Source: Saccoglossus kowalevskii
Taxonomy: Eukaryota > Hemichordata > Enteropneusta > Harrimaniidae
Length of the DNA stretch: 13,166 nucleotides
Direction of reading: 5' to 3'
Assembly (NCBI RefSeq): GCF_000003605.2
Contig: NW_003120923.1
Location: forward strand, 235,570 to 248,735
Part shown: positions 1 through 13,166 of the stretch, one piece after another
How positions within the stretch are numbered: position 1 is the stretch's first letter
How the letters are laid out: each line of letters begins with the position of its first letter
Notes under the pieces: model-generated
Databases searched by the model: none
Told to the model about the DNA's origin: nothing
The model's input: the letters and a program-made list of their open reading frames with translations, nothing else
Made by a program: the position numbers and the translations under genes

Positions 1-11588
<11,588 letters not shown>

Positions 11589-11878
11589 CTACAAATGTGA
11601 GGTATAAAAAAATATGTTACAAAGCACAATACTCATCATGTTTCATCTACATGACTGAGGTCGTGGTTTCTGGGAGCCTAACATATTACGTGTGGAACCG
11701 ATTGACCAGTGCAGAAAATAGTTGTATTGAGTTGGGAAAACTGTTGTCATTTTTGCGGGTACAATAACGGCTGATTTTCATGCGTGAAATTTATATCTTC
11801 AATACAAATGTATAACCATTGATTGAACATGGTTATAACCATTACCCATTTCTACAGTAGCACTGGTATACCGTATAG
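11589..11878. other. Intron or spacer without recognisable gene
   Basis: This stretch lies between the first visible exon of the large gene and the retroelement remnant. Neither strand shows a cysteine-patterned exon or a pol motif. It is probably intron of the large gene, which must continue upstream. Confidence 0.5.
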
Positions 11879-12058
11879 AATTTAAAATTGGTTGCATGTG
11901 AGGATGAGGGAGAGGATGCACCTGGAACTCGGTCGCCAGATCTCATTGAGTTTGTTCCCTTAAAAGGGCAAAAGACAATTGATGATGTGCAATTGGGTCC
12001 GGAGTTGCCAGAGTGCAAGATTAAAGAGCTGAAAGAAATATTCTGGCACCCTAACTGA
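11879..12058 (+). pseudogene. pol remnant: segment before reverse transcriptase
   Basis: An open stretch between a TAG at 11876 and a TGA at 12056. It contains an acidic piece (CEDEGEDAPG) and then IDDVQLGPELPECKIKELKE followed by IF. Segments of this type (a beta-strand piece, then a helix ending in F before the reverse transcriptase) are usual between protease and RT in gypsy-type pol. The frame shifts to that of the RT around 12040-12045. I cannot see protease residues upstream. Confidence 0.6.
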
Positions 12059-12905
12059 CATGTCTGGTAGGTCAAACGTAGGTATTCATGAGATCAAACT
12101 TACTACCGACAACCCGGTGATGTGCAAGGCATATGCTAACCCCTATGCATTACAAAACACCATAATTGAAGAGGTTCAAAAGATGTCTCGTATGGGAATT
12201 ACTCTGCTTCACCATAATTATGCTGCGCCTATTGTTCTTGTTAAAAAAAGGGCTGGTAAAATACGTTTCTGTACGGACTTCCGACGGTTGAATCGTATTA
12301 CTGTGTTTGACGCAGAACCGATGCTAAACCCGGAGGAACTGTTTTCGCATCTTGCGGAGGGGAAGTACCTGACAAAAATAGATCTTACTAAAGGTTTATG
12401 GCAGATTCCACTGGCAGAGGATGCCAAACCAAAGACTGCATTCTTGACACCAGTAGGTCAGTATCAATATTGTGTCTTACCATTTGGGCTTACGAATAGT
12501 CCGAGTACATTTTCAAGGACAATAAGAATTGTCCTTGAGGGGTTGCATGGGCATGTCATCAACTAGGTGGATGACATTCTAATTTATAATGGCCGATGGG
12601 ATGACCACTTGAGTACATTTACTGAAGTACTAAGTAGTTTAAAAAGGGCCGGTTTAACAGCAAACCGTCAAAGTGTTACATCGGTTTCACCCAGTTCGAA
12701 TTTGTTGGACACATAGTTGGGAATGGCGAAATACGCACTATACCCACAAAAATTAAAGCATTACAGGCAACACCACAGCCAAGAACTGTTAGCCAGGTGC
12801 GTGTATTTCTTGGGCTTGCAGGATACTATCAACGGTTCGTCCCCAACTTTACCGCAATTGCTGCACCATTGTATGAGCTATTGCGCAAGGGTATGCCAAA
12901 AAAAA
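12042..12905 (+). pseudogene. Gypsy-type reverse transcriptase and RT connection, broken
   Basis: Visible RT blocks are RFCTDFRRLN, KIDLTKGLWQIPL (motif A Asp at 12381-12383) and LPFGLTNSPSTFSR at about 12477-12518. The catalytic box follows as a TAG stop, then VDDILIY (12564-12587). Downstream, after a one-base frameshift near 12670, the connection region reads FLGLAGYYQRFVPNFTAIAA, the usual gypsy signature. The stop replaces the Tyr of YVDD. This is an old copy and no intact enzyme can be made from it. Confidence 0.88.
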
Positions 12906-13166
12906 TAGTTGGGAACAGAATCACCAAATGGCCTTCACCCAGCTAAAAAGTGCGCTTAGCCGCCCTCCAATTTTGAAATTGCCAGATTTTAAAAGAACAT
13001 TCGTGCTAAGATCTGATGCATCAAACGTTGGATTGGGGGCTGTGTTACTTCAATATTAAACTGACAAAGACGGAAACACACTATTCAGTAATTGAGAAAG
13101 AATGCCTTGCCTTAATTTGGGGACTGCGAAAATTTCATCAATATTTGCATGCGTCTCAATTTTGGA
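12905..13166 (+). pseudogene. Gypsy-type RNase H, broken and cut by window edge
   Basis: The frame after the A8 run contains AFTQLKSALSRPPIL and PDFKRTFVLRSDASNVGLGA, where Asp at 13015-13017 is the first catalytic residue of the gypsy RNase H (SDAS box). A TAA follows at 13057. The sequence resumes in another frame with ETHYSVIEKECLALIWGLRK, containing the second acidic residue. About twenty residues normally between these blocks are missing, so a deletion has occurred. Confidence 0.82.

Larger units (their letters stand above)
11879..13166 (+). mobile_element. Decayed Ty3/gypsy-type LTR retrotransposon fragment (pol)
   Basis: The region codes, in broken frames, for the part of pol from just before reverse transcriptase to RNase H. 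It runs off the right edge. No LTR, gag, protease or target-site duplication is visible, so the left end is either deleted or too diverged to see. Frameshifts near 12040, 12666-12671 and in an A8 run at 12898-12905, a TAG at 12564-12566, and a deletion with frame change near 13057 show that it is dead. It lies opposite in strand to the large gene and probably inside one of its introns, since an upstream exon is required. Confidence 0.88.

Noticed and set aside
11842-12075. Minus-strand 77-codon frame, at first a candidate upstream exon of the large gene
   Set aside because: It is antisense to the pol remnant, and its cysteines fit no module.

Overview
The window looks like nuclear DNA of an invertebrate animal. 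It is AT-rich, its genes are split into many small exons by short introns (95 to 863 bases), and it holds an extracellular multidomain gene of a metazoan-only type. No bacterial or viral gene organisation is present. The clade cannot be fixed from the sequence alone; an invertebrate deuterostome, mollusc or cnidarian would all fit. Layout: from 11588 down to 1, the minus strand carries one long internal piece of a single gene. I could reconstruct 26 exons with matching splice phases, giving 3937 coding bases and about 1311 codons with no internal stop. Both ends of the gene lie outside the window. Read in the direction of transcription, the protein is: VWC-like, lustrin-type Cys-rich domain, somatomedin B (SMB), VWD, C8, TIL, TILa/EGF; then SMB, VWD, C8, TIL, TILa/EGF; then VWC-like, lustrin-type, VWD and the start of a third C8. 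These are von Willebrand D assemblies of the kind found in mucins, VWF, zonadhesin, tectorin and IgGFc-binding protein, with extra small disulfide-rich domains placed between them. The product is probably a large secreted, glycosylated, disulfide-rich matrix, mucus or adhesive protein. I do not recognise an orthologue and give no gene symbol. Every module border falls at a phase 1 intron, and equivalent exons keep their lengths (VWD third exon 156/156/156, C8 second exon 186/186, VWD first exon 212/290/212). This points to growth by duplication and exon shuffling of 1-1 modules. From about 11879 to the right edge, the plus strand carries a decayed Ty3/gypsy-type pol fragment (region before RT, reverse transcriptase, RT connection, RNase H). 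It is broken by a stop exactly at the first position of the YVDD box, by frameshifts and by a deletion. Because the exon at 11519-11588 begins with an acceptor, an upstream exon must lie beyond, so the retroelement probably sits antisense inside an intron of the large gene. The introns also hold a tetranucleotide microsatellite, a 17-bp inverted-repeat pair that matches the CTCF core motif, a diverged 48-bp tandem duplication and a few shadow ORFs.
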